From Stereocaulon alpinum (Eukaryota; Ascomycota; Lecanoromycetes; Lecanorales; Stereocaulaceae), in contig JAEUBA010000001.1 in the NCBI GenBank assembly GCA_018257865.1, positions 930,001 to 994,000 on the forward strand: a stretch of DNA of 64,000 nt, in the 5' to 3' direction. The notes under the pieces were generated by a model. That model was given only the letters and a program-made list of their open reading frames with translations, made no database searches and had not been told where the DNA came from. Numbering within the stretch: the first letter of the stretch is position 1; the number at the start of each line of letters is the position of its first letter. A program made the translations under genes and the position numbers. Of the stretch, positions 10,882 through 22,692 are shown one piece after another.

Positions 10882-11892
10882 ATGATCATGACCACAGCTA
10901 CTCCATCATTCAACCCGTCTTGCCCCAACAATAGTACTGATATCTTCTACGCTTGCGACTATGGATCCAGATTCCTGGGCTGTTGTGACACTATTAGCGT
11001 GTCTTCTGTTTGTAATAGTGGCTGTAGTAGACAAATTCCAGCCAGCTTCGATGGGCAATACTACAACGATATCACCACGAACAATTGCTCCTTCGGCAGC
11101 GAGTGGTACGTTTGCGCATACACCAAACCAACCTTCTTCGGGTGTTGCAAAAGTAACGCATGTGCCAACGATACGGGCTGCCCGTCTAATAATATGACGA
11201 GCGCTATCCTTTCCATGGATGGAGCAGCTAAGACGCCTTGGAATCCTATCGTATCTGAGACCTCAGCCTCGAATGCTAATAGGTATACGACGGGGACGGT
11301 GGTGGGAAGCGTCTTTGGTGGGATCTTTTGTGGTCTGATCCTGGCCTTTCTATTCGTGGAAACGTTCTATTATTTTCGCCACAAGGCCGAACGAAGCAAA
11401 GAATCAGGGTCAGGCAAGAGGGTTGTAGATGAAGGTAAGCTTCTTGCATGGAGTCTCCAATACAAGCACGAACCGTCCCACTAACCCATTCACTTAGTTA
11501 TAGAGCACCCAGCCCGGGTTCCAGTGCCGATATCCCTCACCGAGAGTCCCGCAGCAAATGTCCGCTCCCCAAGCATTTCTCCAATCAGCCGACCAGTCAG
11601 TCGACTCATCGTTACAAACCCAACAATCGAATTGGAAGAGGCTCCTCTGCCCGTCTCATACGATGTCAACGCCACAGCCAATATGCACCCCCAGGCGAAC
11701 GCTTCAGTCATGGGACCTCGTTCCTCGAACTTACGCACCGGACCACAAGAGCATCCTCTGCCTGAACGAGTTCCACAGCCCCAGGCAGAATCCCAGGGCT
11801 TCTTTAGAGGAAACCGCTTCACAGAAGCTGCTGGGGCACAGACTCGAGTGCTTCTTGAGAAGGTGAGGAGGCGTTCTGGCCCGCCTGCATAG
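10882..11892 (+). CDS. single-pass membrane protein with two FxGCC cysteine motifs outside
   Basis: Two exons, 10882-11434 and 11498-11892, joined across a 63-nt intron (GTAAGC...CCCACTAACCC...TTAG), give 315 residues. The N-terminal ectodomain (~residues 1-110) holds a duplicated motif: FYACDYGSRFLGCC...C..GC, then WYVCAYTKPTFFGCC...C...GC. The spacing implies disulphides. One hydrophobic helix follows at about 135-160 (VVGSVFGGIFCGLILAFLFV), then a 150-residue basic, Ser/Pro-rich cytoplasmic tail. There is no classical signal peptide, so the helix is probably a signal anchor with the Cys-rich part outside. Similar FGCC-repeat surface proteins occur in filamentous ascomycetes with no settled function; a sensor or cell-wall role is a guess. 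A second ATG at 10888 is an equally good start. Confidence 0.7.
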
Positions 11893-12298
11893 GGGGGTTT
11901 TCCTATGAAGCGGTCTGCGTTGAAGACTACTCGATGCCTGGCGTTGGTGTAGAAAGATCTTCGTACGTTACGGCTTAGCTAGCTGATGATTACGAAATGG
12001 AAATGGCTTGCTTAATGACAAGTTCTGGTTACGCTTCTCAAACGCTTTTCGCTGTGAGTGTATGACATCTATCAAAAGGCCAAGCAAATCATATACCCAG
12101 TACGACGCTGCAATCATAAAGGTTTGACACCTACCATCCGGACTTATGAAACCGCTCCTTGAGACATCGAGCCTGTATTTCTTGAAAGGCTTGTATCGCA
12201 CTTCGATACATATCAAATCCAGCTTACGCGTTTCAAGTTTGAAACAGAGTACAATAGAACCACTGCAATAGACGATACATAAAATCCCAACCCCCCAC
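11893..12298. other. intergenic, convergent 3' region
   Basis: Lies between the 3' ends of two converging genes. I see no supported coding or RNA feature. Confidence 0.5.
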
Positions 12299-14226
12299 TC
12301 ACAGCCCATCTCTCAACCAATTTGGATCGCTTGGATAACAATCCCACAGCCCCTCCGCTTCAGGATCCCACCCAACACCCTGATGCACCTGCATGATATT
12401 CCGCGGATCCACCTCCCCTTTAATATCCAACAACTTCTGATAATTCTCGGCCCCCCAATACGCACCCACAGGATCTGGCTCAAAGCTATCGGCTTCGTTC
12501 TGATATGCTCCGCTCCCAGGCGTGAGCTCGCGTAGGGGCTGCATAGCTTCATGAACGGCTGCGAAGGCGTTGTTGATTTGTTCTGGAGTGGCGTAGTAGG
12601 GGTCCCAGCCCGCGGAGACGATGACGTGCCAGGTTGCTGTTCGCCAGGCTGGGGTGATTGAGGCGGGTGGGGGGGAAGGAGGGAGAGTGAAGGCGGATGG
12701 AGCGACGAGGAGGAACATGGGGCTTAGGTGGAGGTTGTTGATGCCGTTGGGGAGGGCGGCGAGGGCGGAGATGAGAGCGTTTTGGTTGGCGGGGGTGTCG
12801 AAGTTTGAGGAGGGTATTAGCCGGGATGCCATTGCGGCGCCGTAGTTTGCGGTTTTGGCGAGTCCGGTCTGTATGTCTTGGGTGTAGGCTTCGTAGAAGG
12901 AGGGGTAGGTCGCTAGGGTCCAGTTTACGTTGAGGGAATTCGCGAGATCGATGAGAGGGGATAGGGATGTGAGGGCTGAGGGGTAACTTATGTTGGGGTT
13001 TAGGAGAAGGATGTCGTGGTTTGGCGTGCGTGAATTTATTGGGTTGAGGTAGCCACCCCAGCCTTCGGAGGCCCAGCGGTTTGCTTGGGCGACTAAGACG
13101 GTGAGAAGAGATTGGTAGATGCCGGTATCGTTGTTAGGAATGGAGAAGGTGGCGTACTATCATAGTAGCGGAGTCAGTTTGGGGTTGGAATTTGGGGAAG
13201 AAGTAGAGCAGTGAGTCATACTTGAATGGTAAGTTGGGGAAGAGCCCGAGTGGACATTTCCATGACGACGCCAAAGGTACCTCCGCCTCCGCCCCTGAGG
13301 GCAAAGAAGATATCCTGGTTCTGGCAGGTATTTGCAGTAACGTACGTGCCGTTGGGGAGCACAACGCGGAACTGACGAACATTGTCGACACCGAGGCCGT
13401 AGACAGGGGATAGCGGGCTGTGTCCACCACCTGCGATCCAGCCACCAGCTGCTCCGACTGTGGAAGCCGAGCCTCCAGCGACAGTGACGTTCTGTGATTC
13501 GGCAAATTTGTAAATGCCATCCCATGCCTGGCCTGCTCCAAAAGTCACCACATCATCAATGCCTGAATCACAACCATCTGGAATAAATTTACGGGTGAGG
13601 GTGATATTTGGTTGATGATTATGTGTCCAGAGAGACAATGAATTAGGGGCGGAACTGCGTCCCTTATAATCGTGTCCTGAGTTTTTGACTACGACAGGAA
13701 AGTCGTATTCTCGTGCGAGCGCAAGACCGGCTTGTACATCAGTAACCTCTTGGACGTCGATGTAGTACCTTGGCACGCTTCCTTGCCAACACGTTCCGTT
13801 TGGAAGGTTGGTACCATTCAGTGGAATCTGGCAGCCTTGGTCCCTGCTTTGGCAGACTCCCCAATTGCCCTAAGATGGCTAATCAGTATGGCATGCGGCT
13901 TCTAGGACGTTACTAACAAGTATATAGCCACCGCCATAACCAGCGACGAATTCGTTGTCTATCTTATGTTGCTCAATTGCAGCACACGCGTCCGGATCCA
14001 CACTTTTCCCTAATCCGTCGTAGTTGTCGTAGCATGGATAGGCCATGGGTAGGGCATAATGAAGCCTTCCACCGATCGAGTCGTTCAGTTTTTGCCATTC
14101 CTCCAGGGGCACTCTGAGAATTGGAGAAAGGTCCTGGTCGATTAGGGGCTCTTGACTTTGAAAGGCGAGGTCATGTGTCACCACAGCACTGAGTGCTGCA
14201 ACCAAAATCAACAACGTATAGAACAT
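12299..14226 (-). CDS. secreted FAD-linked oxidase, berberine-bridge family (isoamyl alcohol oxidase-like)
   Basis: Three exons, 14226-13918, 13869-13222 and 13156-12299, give about 604 residues. A signal peptide (MFYTLLILVAALSAVVTH) marks it as secreted. The FAD-binding domain shows VVVKNSGHDYKGRS, where the His is the expected covalent flavin site, then WIAGGGHSPLSPVYGLGVDN and the RGGGGGTFGV loop. The C-terminal berberine-bridge segment has YWGAENYQKLLDIKGEVDPR. The second covalent site (Cys, as GGxC in bicovalent members) is GGGHS here, so single His attachment is likely. Fungal relatives include the Aspergillus isoamyl alcohol oxidase MreA and many secondary-metabolite oxidases; the substrate cannot be read from sequence. 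The ATG at 14226 is the start, since the frame above opens only with TTG. Confidence 0.86.
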
Positions 14227-16438
14227 GATGGTGAGTCCACGGAGTTGCAGATATGTGATCAAAGTGGCAGAGCAAGAACTTAACCTTCAATAGGAGATAC
14301 GCTCTTCTATATAGTACCGCAGTTCAGCTCAATGATACCGGAGGGCGTCCAGTCCTAGACCATCGCGGCCCCACAAGCCTCGCCATTGCTACAGAACATG
14401 CAGCTAAAGCTCAATCACCCCTCTTGTTCAGCCATTTTAGGAACCGAGGTTGCATTTGTGGCATATTGTTCTCGTCTATGGCTGGCTGATGGCAGCTGAG
14501 GACTGAGGTGAATCGTCACGGCAATTTCCCCCACACAGAAATCCACATCGAGCCTGTCTTCAGCCAGCCACATAACGACGATCGAATTAGCTCACACGGA
14601 TAGCGCGAATGATTAGCTTAATATGTCGCTATGGCAGCTGTCAGCCTGTCACACTGGCCATATTGAAGTGCTAGTGTAGTCTAGGTATAGTAAGACGCTG
14701 GGGAACGGGCTATGGGGTTTGACAGACTGACAGAGGACTTTACCGAGGGATAGATGGCTAGAAGAAGAGTGCGTGCAGCCGTGGTGGCCCCCATATGTCC
14801 TGCTCATCTCGGCTAAGTTGCCTTCTGGTCAGTGGGAGTCGAGTGCACACTATTCTTCTAACCATGGACTACGTTCATCACTTCCATAAGTATGCTTGAG
14901 GCTACAGAAGGTTGCATAAATTCATCGCTTGGTGGTGATCACTGACTACTCAGGTTTAAGCGAAGAGACTCGAATTGATGAGCCGCTTTCCACTTGTGAC
15001 AAGCGCTTTTGCTTGACCTTGGATTACTGATTCTACACGTTATGCAAGCCTTGTCCCTTCGTGTTCTGCCTGCTTTCAGCGATATCATGGACAATTCTAG
15101 TGATGCGATTCTGTCAGAGTTGCACAGGCTGTAATCTCGTCTATCGACATCATATACGCGCATGTCGGGCTGGAGACCAGTGCAGCTGAGGCAAGCGCTT
15201 GCTGTTACCTTGCAGTCTGTCAGGACTACTAGCAACATTGCGTATGCACTCGGTGTAGGGTCGCATCGTCAACAACATTCAAGAAATCTAGTGTCAATGC
15301 TCTCGAGTGCGGACTGCTCTTGCAATCATTTGAATGATATCCGAATGTTGATATCGCATAAGAGTAGCACTAAGTAATATTGCAAATGTGAAAAAGGATG
15401 CCGGTATTGTTGTTGAAGTCTTTCCGCTCGTGAGAACCGAAGTGCACCACGTTCGAGTCATCTCCCACAATATTGTAGAGCAGCGTGCTTGTCACAATGG
15501 TCTCCGTCGAAGAACGATGAAAGCTGACTGGACACGAAATGCGGCATACACGTCGAGGCGACAAACGTAGTATACGCGTAGCTTCCGTATAACTGATATG
15601 AGTCTGAGCAATACGTAATTGCATAAGTATACGGGTTGGTGTAATTATGAATCGAATCTTGACCACGCATTGAGAGCAGTTGGTGCAAAGTGCAGGATAC
15701 TAAGCTGAGTGTGCGTTGATAAGTTCCTTGACAGCAATGCGTCTCTGCAACACTGGAATGGGAAGGTTTCCAGCCCTTCACTGCGCGTGAGTGCCGGAGA
15801 CCGCAGATCCTCCCAGTGACAGCGCCGTGTGACACCAAACGCCCCACTCTCGCCAGCGATGCAATTGGCCCCTTTTGAGTATTCAAATAGGACCAGACCT
15901 TGTTCGTTACGTCCAATGAGTCTGTCGATCCTGAGTGCCTCCGCTGAGCAGGGGAAGTTCATTGGCCCCCCAACGTAAATCATATATGACTTTAAGAAAC
16001 ATCCTTGTACATACGGCCAAAGACTGAAGAATATTCTGCATCCCGTCTGCTCTGCGATAGAAAAGCTTCAGATCGGTGGGTTAGTAGTTAGGTGGGTGAC
16101 CACTAGCGAATACCTACTGCTGTATGTTTTTGCCTTTGTTTCTCGGGGCTGCGGGTCGGGGACGTCCAGTGCAGCAGGTTCCTGCCCATCACTAGATTGC
16201 TAACATGACTTGACAGGATAGACAGACGACTATCCAGTATTGTACGTCTTTAAGATCGGATACAACCAAAAAGAGACTGGTTGTCAATGGTCTTGACGTT
16301 CTTTTAGCTGCGCTTTATCGTTTGAAAAGAGCCATACTTCATCAGGGTGCCATGCCCGTTGAGCCAAAATCTTGGCCGTTTCACTTAGGTTGTTGGTTTT
16401 AAAAGTCCTGCAGGTCGGGGATCAACTCATTTCCCCTG
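14227..16438. other. 2.2-kb intergenic region, no supported gene
   Basis: Upstream of the oxidase and downstream of the Rpap1 gene. On the minus strand two overlapping frames (15983-15645, with an ATG, and 15916-15458, opening with TTG) are 112 and 152 codons long. They lack a domain and no sensible splice joins them. I see no repeats or RNA genes. Confidence 0.45.
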
Positions 16439-17743
16439 TTACCTCCCTTGCCACTTTCTACCCCCTCCCTTCCGCCACAACCAGACCGCATCTGTAGCTG
16501 TGACCCAAACGGTTCTGTTTCCACCCTCTCCTCTGCCAGCTGCCATCACCAGATTCTCTAAAACCTTCCCTTCATCCATTAGCTGCCATAGTCCTTCACA
16601 GAGATCATCTCCCTCCGGTCCAAAGTCCCCTCTGCCGAGTCGGTACAGTATCCGTCCCAGCGTCTGATATGCTATGCATCTTTGGGAGGGGTATGTGCTA
16701 CGAGCTAGATGTGACAGCTCGGGCACAGTGTAGCCAGCGGAGGAAGGCGCGTGACCGTGGTGGTGCAGGCCCTTTGTAATAGGTATCTGGGAGGAAAGGC
16801 GGGGTGGGAGGAGATGGCCTCGGAAGTCGAAACGGAGGGCAGAGGGCGTGAGAGATTGTTGAGAGGGAGAGTAGGCAGATGCCGCTTCGGTGGTGGGATC
16901 GACGGGTGTCATCCATGCGAGCGTTGATGGGTCGGCTGGCAGGGAGGGAAAGTAGTTGGAGTGGAGAGCTGAGAGGAAGCCAGGATCTGAAGGGTCAAGA
17001 TCTGGTGGTTTGGGCGGCTGGGGGAAGTGTATGTCTGGGATGGGAGGTAAGGGCTCGTGGGAAGTAGCGGGTCGTAAATCTGGCGGTGGCTGCAGAGGGG
17101 GATCGTCTGGACCAAAAATGCCTGGAGGATTGTGCTCCTCCTTTGTTTTCCGAAGCGACGGATCCATGTCTCTGAAGGTGACCTTCTTCGTGGGTGCCTG
17201 AGATACTCGAAGTGTCTCCTCAAACCTTTGCGAGTCTGACTCTTCCTGGTCATCGTCTATGTTCGCCTTTTTCAACAGCTTATCGATGAGTGATGGGCTC
17301 AACCCAGACATGAGCTCTTGCCTTGCCTCCTCAATCTCCTCTTCCGACATCTGTGCAAGTCGCTGTTTATTTTCCCGGTCGATGCTCTGATCATTGTTCC
17401 CAAAGTCCGTACCAGTCATATGTCCATCACCAAAAGGTACATTCGCACTACTGCTGCTCGCCGGATTGTGGCTCGGTAGGCTGGGATTCAGAGGTAGAGC
17501 TTCTCGTTTGCGCTTAAATCTCGAGGTTCCAGTCCTAGTTTTGTGTGCGGGAAAACCCGTTTCAGAGCCCTTCATCCTTGGTGGTGACGGTGGGTTCCCG
17601 GTTGAGGCAGATACTCGCTCTTTGATATCTCGAAGGAGGCCTACGTTCAGGTCGCTAGCCTGCGTTGACAGGGACAGTGGAACATGACTAGATTCCTCCT
17701 CCGAGTCTAGGTCAATGTTGAAACGCTGGCCTTGGTTTGCCAT
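16439..17743 (-). CDS. RBA50: RNA polymerase II-associated protein 1 (Rpap1/Rba50) homologue
   Basis: Single-exon gene, 434 residues, starting with the ATG at 17743 (MANQGQRFNIDLDSEEESSH). Two family domains are visible. The RPAP1 N-terminal box is at about residues 125-165 (NKQRLAQMSEEEIEEARQEL, then GLSPSLIDKLLKKANID). The C-terminal box is at about 305-375 (LRFDFRGHLLPP, HHHGHAPSSAGYT, RCIAYQTLGRILYRLGRGDFG). The family helps assemble RNA polymerase II and bring it into the nucleus; yeast Rba50 and animal RPAP1 are the reference members. The length fits the short fungal form. The KRKRE stretch near residue 77 could be a nuclear localisation signal. It lies downstream of the NLR gene on the same strand, 730 bp away, with no sign of functional linkage. 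Confidence 0.9.
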   Translation of the reverse strand: MANQGQRFNIDLDSEEESSHVPLSLSTQASDLNVGLLRDIKERVSASTGNPPSPPRMKGSETGFPAHKTRTGTSRFKRKREALPLNPSLPSHNPASSSSANVPFGDGHMTGTDFGNNDQSIDRENKQRLAQMSEEEIEEARQELMSGLSPSLIDKLLKKANIDDDQEESDSQRFEETLRVSQAPTKKVTFRDMDPSLRKTKEEHNPPGIFGPDDPPLQPPPDLRPATSHEPLPPIPDIHFPQPPKPPDLDPSDPGFLSALHSNYFPSLPADPSTLAWMTPVDPTTEAASAYSPSQQSLTPSALRFDFRGHLLPPRLSSQIPITKGLHHHGHAPSSAGYTVPELSHLARSTYPSQRCIAYQTLGRILYRLGRGDFGPEGDDLCEGLWQLMDEGKVLENLVMAAGRGEGGNRTVWVTATDAVWLWRKGGGRKWQGR

Positions 17744-18473
17744 TCTAGATAAGGCAACTTGGTTGTCGAGGTTGTGAAGAGTCTCGGCTTAAATCTAGCA
17801 GAATTTCCAAGATGTCAGGGCTGCAGCCCTAGGACGACTTCTCGAGGGCCCCCTAGCAAGCCCTAGCAATGACTGAAAGCCGCAACCTCCGGGAACTATC
17901 CGGTACCCCAGACAACCAGCTCTAGGCGCTTTCCAAGGGCGGCTTTGGCAGGTGACAACTGGGTGGGTTTGACAATTTTGTGAGTTTGACAATCTGGGTG
18001 GTGAATCCTTACCATCAAACAAACAAGATGCATTAGCTTGCCAGCTTACCTGCTCTTTTGATCCTCGATCCACCCAGCCCTAGCTTTGCCAGCATCTGAA
18101 TTGACGCTCTCTCAGCTCGGTCTTCTTTAATATCAAGGACTTTCAGCTCGATAGTCAGACAATTCCTCGTACTACCAGCGCCGAATACAGCTTGAACCTC
18201 CAATTTTCTTGAATCTAGACCGAGACATTGGCGTCTAAACTGATCAATGTTACCTGTTGAGAGTGTCTACAATATGTTTAGTAAGAGGATTCATACATGA
18301 AAGATCCTATAATCTGAACGATCTTACCTGGCTACGACTCCGTCAAATGGACTATGATCGAGGCTCCCGATTCTTCACGCATTACGAACGTGACTGAAAT
18401 TGAAGTAGTGGGCAGCCTCATGACCAAATGTAAGCTTCCTATCTCGCTCTCTCTGCCCGAATAGTCTTATCTG
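17744..18473. other. intergenic between NLR 3' end and Rpap1 start
   Basis: Should hold the Rpap1 promoter and the NLR 3' UTR. A 92-codon minus-strand frame (18073-17795) is not gene-like. I see nothing else. Confidence 0.45.
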
Positions 18474-21419
18474 CTAATCTGCGTATGGAACCTTCAATCT
18501 TCCTTCCTTATCAACATTAGGATTCCGTTTCCTCCTTCCAAACCAAGTTGAGGTCTCCGTAGCTTTGACAATATCCAAGATCTGACATTGTTTGTCCTCT
18601 GATAAGTCGCTTATACTCCTGCGCAATTCTGAGCCTAAGTCAAGTGTAGCATCCGCGCCATGAGCAAGGAAGTGGTATGCAGATTCTGCCCACAACAAGG
18701 TGGTGGACCTGAAACGCATTTTCATTGCGTATTCAATGAAACGTTGCCATACTGTTCCGGTAGTAAGTCTCCAATTAGGATCAGCTCCACGCTCAAGAAG
18801 TGTCTGGACCATCACAACGCTCGGATCCCTCGGTTGAAGGGAAGACCCGGGATAGGTTGAGATAGCATCTATGAGTAAAGGCCAGACATCATCTCCTTGT
18901 CTCACAAGACAATCCTTGTTCACCTTGGCCTTTACGTAAGAACGGAGATCCGCCCTGACTGCAAGTGACAAGAAACTACGACCAAGCCAAGGTCGTGAGT
19001 CAGTACAAACCCAGTGCGGTTCCAAGACGCCCCGTTCTGAAGTAGATGTCGGACTGTATCTCTGCATGAACGTTGATCCATCTTCAATCGATGTATTGGC
19101 AAGCTGCGTGGCTGTTCGGTGAAATTCGTCAAGTAAGTTTGTAAGGCTTTGCTCTATCTGCGTTTCTTCCGTCATTTTTGCAAGTTCCACGCACTTCCTG
19201 AAAGCTTCCCAAAGACTTTCATTGCTCAAAGAACCTGCATCCGAAATCTTGAACTGTATGAGGAAGGCTCTGAACAGAGCTAGGTTTGGGTTGAATCCTT
19301 GAGGACTAGCCGCCTCGAACCGCCGCCATACTTGAGGGGTTTCTAGGAAGTCTTTGACTGTCCTGTGAAGATATTGTACGCTAGAGTCTGCTGTAAAACT
19401 GTTTGTTGTTGATCTGTGTTGTCCGGTTGAAGGAGAGGCGATTAATGACATGTCTGAGGGACGAGTCCCCTTCCGAGCTATCTCCAAACCTGTATTCACT
19501 TCCAATAGGCCTTTACAGCGACTATTTAACCTCCTTCTCATGATTTCGGCTCGAGAGACTCTATCCTCAATTCTCATTGGCCCTACCTTACATTCGTAGG
19601 CGTACTCAGGCTCCTCATCCGCGAAAGACAAGCATAGAAGGCTTGGCGGCGTTGTTGCAGCTCGGACAAGCTGGAAGATTTGTGAAGCGTGCTCGAGATA
19701 AAAAGGGTCTAGACTGTCCAACATCTTTTCATAAAGCTTTTCTAGATCTGGTGGGATGAAAGCGAGTCGCCTTTGGAGATCCGAAACCCTATCCCCATTG
19801 ACGAGTCCTGCTAGTAGGGAGCGAATTACCAAACTAACCCACAGAAACACTCCTGCAGCCTTTTGTGCTATATTTTCAAGGAGCTGACCAGCATAACGGG
19901 GCTCGCGCTTCTCGAGGTCGGCAAAGTCAAGGTTTTTGTGGAATGAAGAATCGACGAAATGCTTGATGTCGGGATATGTAAGGTCCTGAAGCATAAGACT
20001 GGGCTTGGTTTTAAACGCGTCCTCGAACACTATCCATGGCCGACTTGATACACATATCTTAACGTTTTTGGAGGACACGACGTCTTTGAGCAGGTCTGTC
20101 AAATCTGTAAGGTCACCATCAAATTCGTCTAGTCCGTCGATAAACAGGCAAAACTTCGCAGAGGAAGCGTCAACTCGCGCGAGCAGTCTGAATGCTCGCC
20201 GCAGCTCTACTTCCCTCCACGGAGAATCGTCGTGGCTGAACAAGCAGTAAGCCTCCCAACGTTCTGGAAGGATGCGCGGAATAAGACCAGGGGATCTCGT
20301 GAGGATCTGATACAATGTTGACTTCAAAAGGCCTGTCTGCGACATCTGTATGCCAGTTTCAGAATTCCAAAAGAAGAATGCTGCTGTGATCAGCGGAACC
20401 CGTGAAGCCCAAGCCTCCAGATGTTTAAGTGTTCGAGCATCGTTGAAGATGTACTTCATGAGGGTTGACTTTCCCGATCCTGCCTTTCCGGTAAACCAGT
20501 ACAGATTGTAATCGCCCTCAAGCCAATCAACGAAGCTCATCCACGCAGATTGCCTTTGCTCATCGTCACGATAGATCCACTGAAATGTCCTTTCGTAAGC
20601 CTCGACAATGCGATCGTGGCGGTCCGTCATCTCCGAGAAATCAAGGCTCTTCAGCAAGCTTTGCTGGGACTCTCGATCTCTTTGCGATACTTGTTGCTGA
20701 CCACCAGAGGATACCGGAACCAGAAGAGCCCCACCATCTTGGTGGATAGCATTGATGAGGTCTCTCTGCCATTGTCTGGAATCTTCTAGATAGTCGTCTT
20801 GCGACCGCCTTGCCTGTCTGATATAATCGAGGAATTGTTCGCCCAAACCTCGGGTGCTAGTGTTTGACTCGTTCGTGAGTCTTTCCATTGCTGATGCCTG
20901 TCTGCTGGTTGACTCGTTCATTTCATCGCTGCAATTATAAGCGTTAGCTTCGGTTGAACGAGAATGGTTTGCTTACCGAAAAGTAACCAGGATACGGACT
21001 ATGAGCTCCTGTCTGAACTCGCTTAATTTGTTTTGCAAACCTGTGATCTTCTTTTCTTTCCAAACAGCCTTCAAAGCAGTGCGGAAACTGCTCCACTTCC
21101 CTGAATGACCGGAGACTTTCAGCTTTTCTAGAGCTGATAACAGCTCAAGGCAAATACCTCTACACTGCTCGGCGAGCCGTTGGAGCTGAATGTCATTCGG
21201 AGAAGCCTCTTGTTTCGTCCTTCCACGCGGAGGTATGCATTGGAGACTCTTGGTAAGTTCCTCTAGGTCGCTGGCAACGCTTTCAATATTCTGATTGTGT
21301 TGCGAGTTGGGTTGACCGGAGTGGTACAGTTCATAACCTTCAGAAAGGATTTTGCAGCCGAAATCAATGAACTGAACCACGTTTGCAGCAATACCAAATG
21401 CCAGGACTGCTTCTGCCAT
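18474..21419 (-). CDS. NACHT-domain NLR (STAND NTPase) with helical N-terminus and degenerate ankyrin-like C-terminus
   Basis: Two exons, 21419-20977 and 20928-18474, joined over a 48-nt intron (GTAAGC...TTGCAG), give 965 residues. The N-terminus (MAEAVLAFGIAANVVQFIDF) is the helical domain found at the front of many fungal NACHT proteins, where it is thought to act as effector or signalling module. The NACHT domain has a P-loop FTGKAGSGKST (about residues 293-303), Walker B CLFIDGLDEF (about 408-417) and ICVSSRPW. A winged-helix-like part and the YLHRTVKDFLETP motif common to these proteins follow. Near the end are LLERGADPNWR and FLAHGADATL, which look like decayed ankyrin repeats; no WD40, TPR or ankyrin array is evident. 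Fungal NLRs of this type act in non-self recognition and incompatibility; the trigger is unknown here. An alternative ATG is at 21425. Confidence 0.88.
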
Positions 21420-21752
21420 TATCATCAGACTGAATTTGACAGATGCCAAAGTTGATAAAGCTCTTGTGATGAAAAGTGTTCTTCAATGCGATAAGGCTGA
21501 GGCAGCAAGGGAATCAACGTAGGAGGTCAGCTTTCTAGCGGGGTATGTCTAGGGTACCTTATCTATCGAATGTTAGCCTTCGCGAGACCGGCGCTTTTGC
21601 AGCTCAGCCCCCATTAGTCCCAAACATCTAGGCCATCAATGCGGGACTGCCATTCTTAACAGTTTCGAATTTGCATACGCTTCTTGAACGTTTCATCCCA
21701 TGCTATGTACAATTGCTCCAAGCAGAAATCTTCGCGCCTCAGGTTAACAGCC
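21420..21752. other. short intergenic region
   Basis: Holds the NLR promoter and the 3' end of the complex I gene. No gene is seen. Confidence 0.45.
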
Positions 21753-22490
21753 TTATCGGTATGGAGCATCTGCCCTCGCCGCAGCAGCCAACTCAGGCTC
21801 CCACTTATCCCCATTCGCCAGCAATTTCTCTTTGTTGTATAGCAGCTCTTCCCTCGTCTCTGTGGCGTACTCTGCATTAGGTGCTGAGAAAGAACCGATC
21901 AGCTAATGCCTTCCACACCAGGATGTCGAGTACTCACATTCCACGATGGCATCCACAGGACAGCTCTCCTGGCAGAACCCACAATAGATACACTTCGTCA
22001 TATCAATATCATATCTCGTAGTCCTGCGACTCCCATCTTCTCTCTCCTCCGCTTCAATCGTAATGGCACTCGCAGGGCAAATCGCCTCGCACAGCTTGCA
22101 AGCAATACATCTCTCCTCTCCTGTTGGATACCTCCTCAATGCATGTTCTCCTCTAAAACGTGGCGAGATTGGTCCCTTCTCGAAAGGATAGTAGATTGTG
22201 TATGGAGGTCGGAAGAACTGCTCTAGCACGACATACATGCCGCGCACCATTTCCGTGAGAAGGAAATATTTGCCCGCTTTATCGATGGCAGACTCTTGAC
22301 CCTCATCCCATCTTTTCACTGTTGGGAGGCGGAAACCTTGTGGTGGGGGCCCTGCTGGTGTTGCGGCCAGGCGGGTTGATGTGGTGAAGGTGGCGGTTGG
22401 ACATGTTCTGCGCACAGCCATGAAGCTGGTGAGAGGCGAGACGCTCGGCCGCACACGCGCGAGCGATGTGAGGGACCTTGCTGAGGCCAT
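21753..22490 (-). CDS. NDUFS8: mitochondrial complex I subunit NDUFS8 (TYKY, 23 kDa iron-sulphur protein)
   Basis: Two exons, 22490-21938 and 21883-21753, over a 54-nt intron (GTGAGT...TTTCTCAG), give 227 residues. This matches the usual ~225-230 of the precursor. It carries two [4Fe-4S] clusters, N6a and N6b, on the electron path to ubiquinone in the matrix arm of NADH:ubiquinone oxidoreductase. The eight ligands are visible in [12 protein letters not shown] (Cys128, 131, 134, 138) and [12 protein letters not shown] (Cys167, 170, 173, 177). The first ~40 residues are rich in Arg, Ser and Thr without acidic residues, as in a mitochondrial presequence. The second exon supplies the conserved tail [20 protein letters not shown] and ends ...RADAPYR. 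It is divergent from the acyl carrier protein gene, itself a complex I component. Confidence 0.96.
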
Positions 22491-22692
22491 GGCGATGGTT
22501 GTCAGCGTAGTGGCAAGCTGCGTAGAAAAGGTAAGAGAAAGTTGTGGAGGTGTAATAGGAGTGGCGCGGGTTCTGATTGGCTGGAGCGGCAAGATTGCTA
22601 GCGCAAAATGTTGATGCGTAACAAATCCGGAGCTCAGAACATCATTACTAAATTCCAAGAACCACTCCAGCTGTACCAACACCACTTCCAAT
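22491..22692. promoter_or_regulatory. 202-bp bidirectional promoter of two complex I genes, with CCAAT box
   Basis: This is the whole space between the start codons of NDUFS8 (minus) and the mitochondrial acyl carrier protein (plus). ATTGG at 22576-22580 reads CCAATCA on the minus strand, a perfect match to the HAP/CBC consensus. That complex is known to drive respiratory genes in fungi. Co-regulation is inference from position. Confidence 0.7.

Noticed and set aside
15458..15983. Two overlapping minus-strand frames (112 and 152 codons) in the 14.2-16.4 kb gap
   Set aside because: The longer one opens with TTG, no splice joins them sensibly, and neither shows a family signature or a consistent codon pattern.
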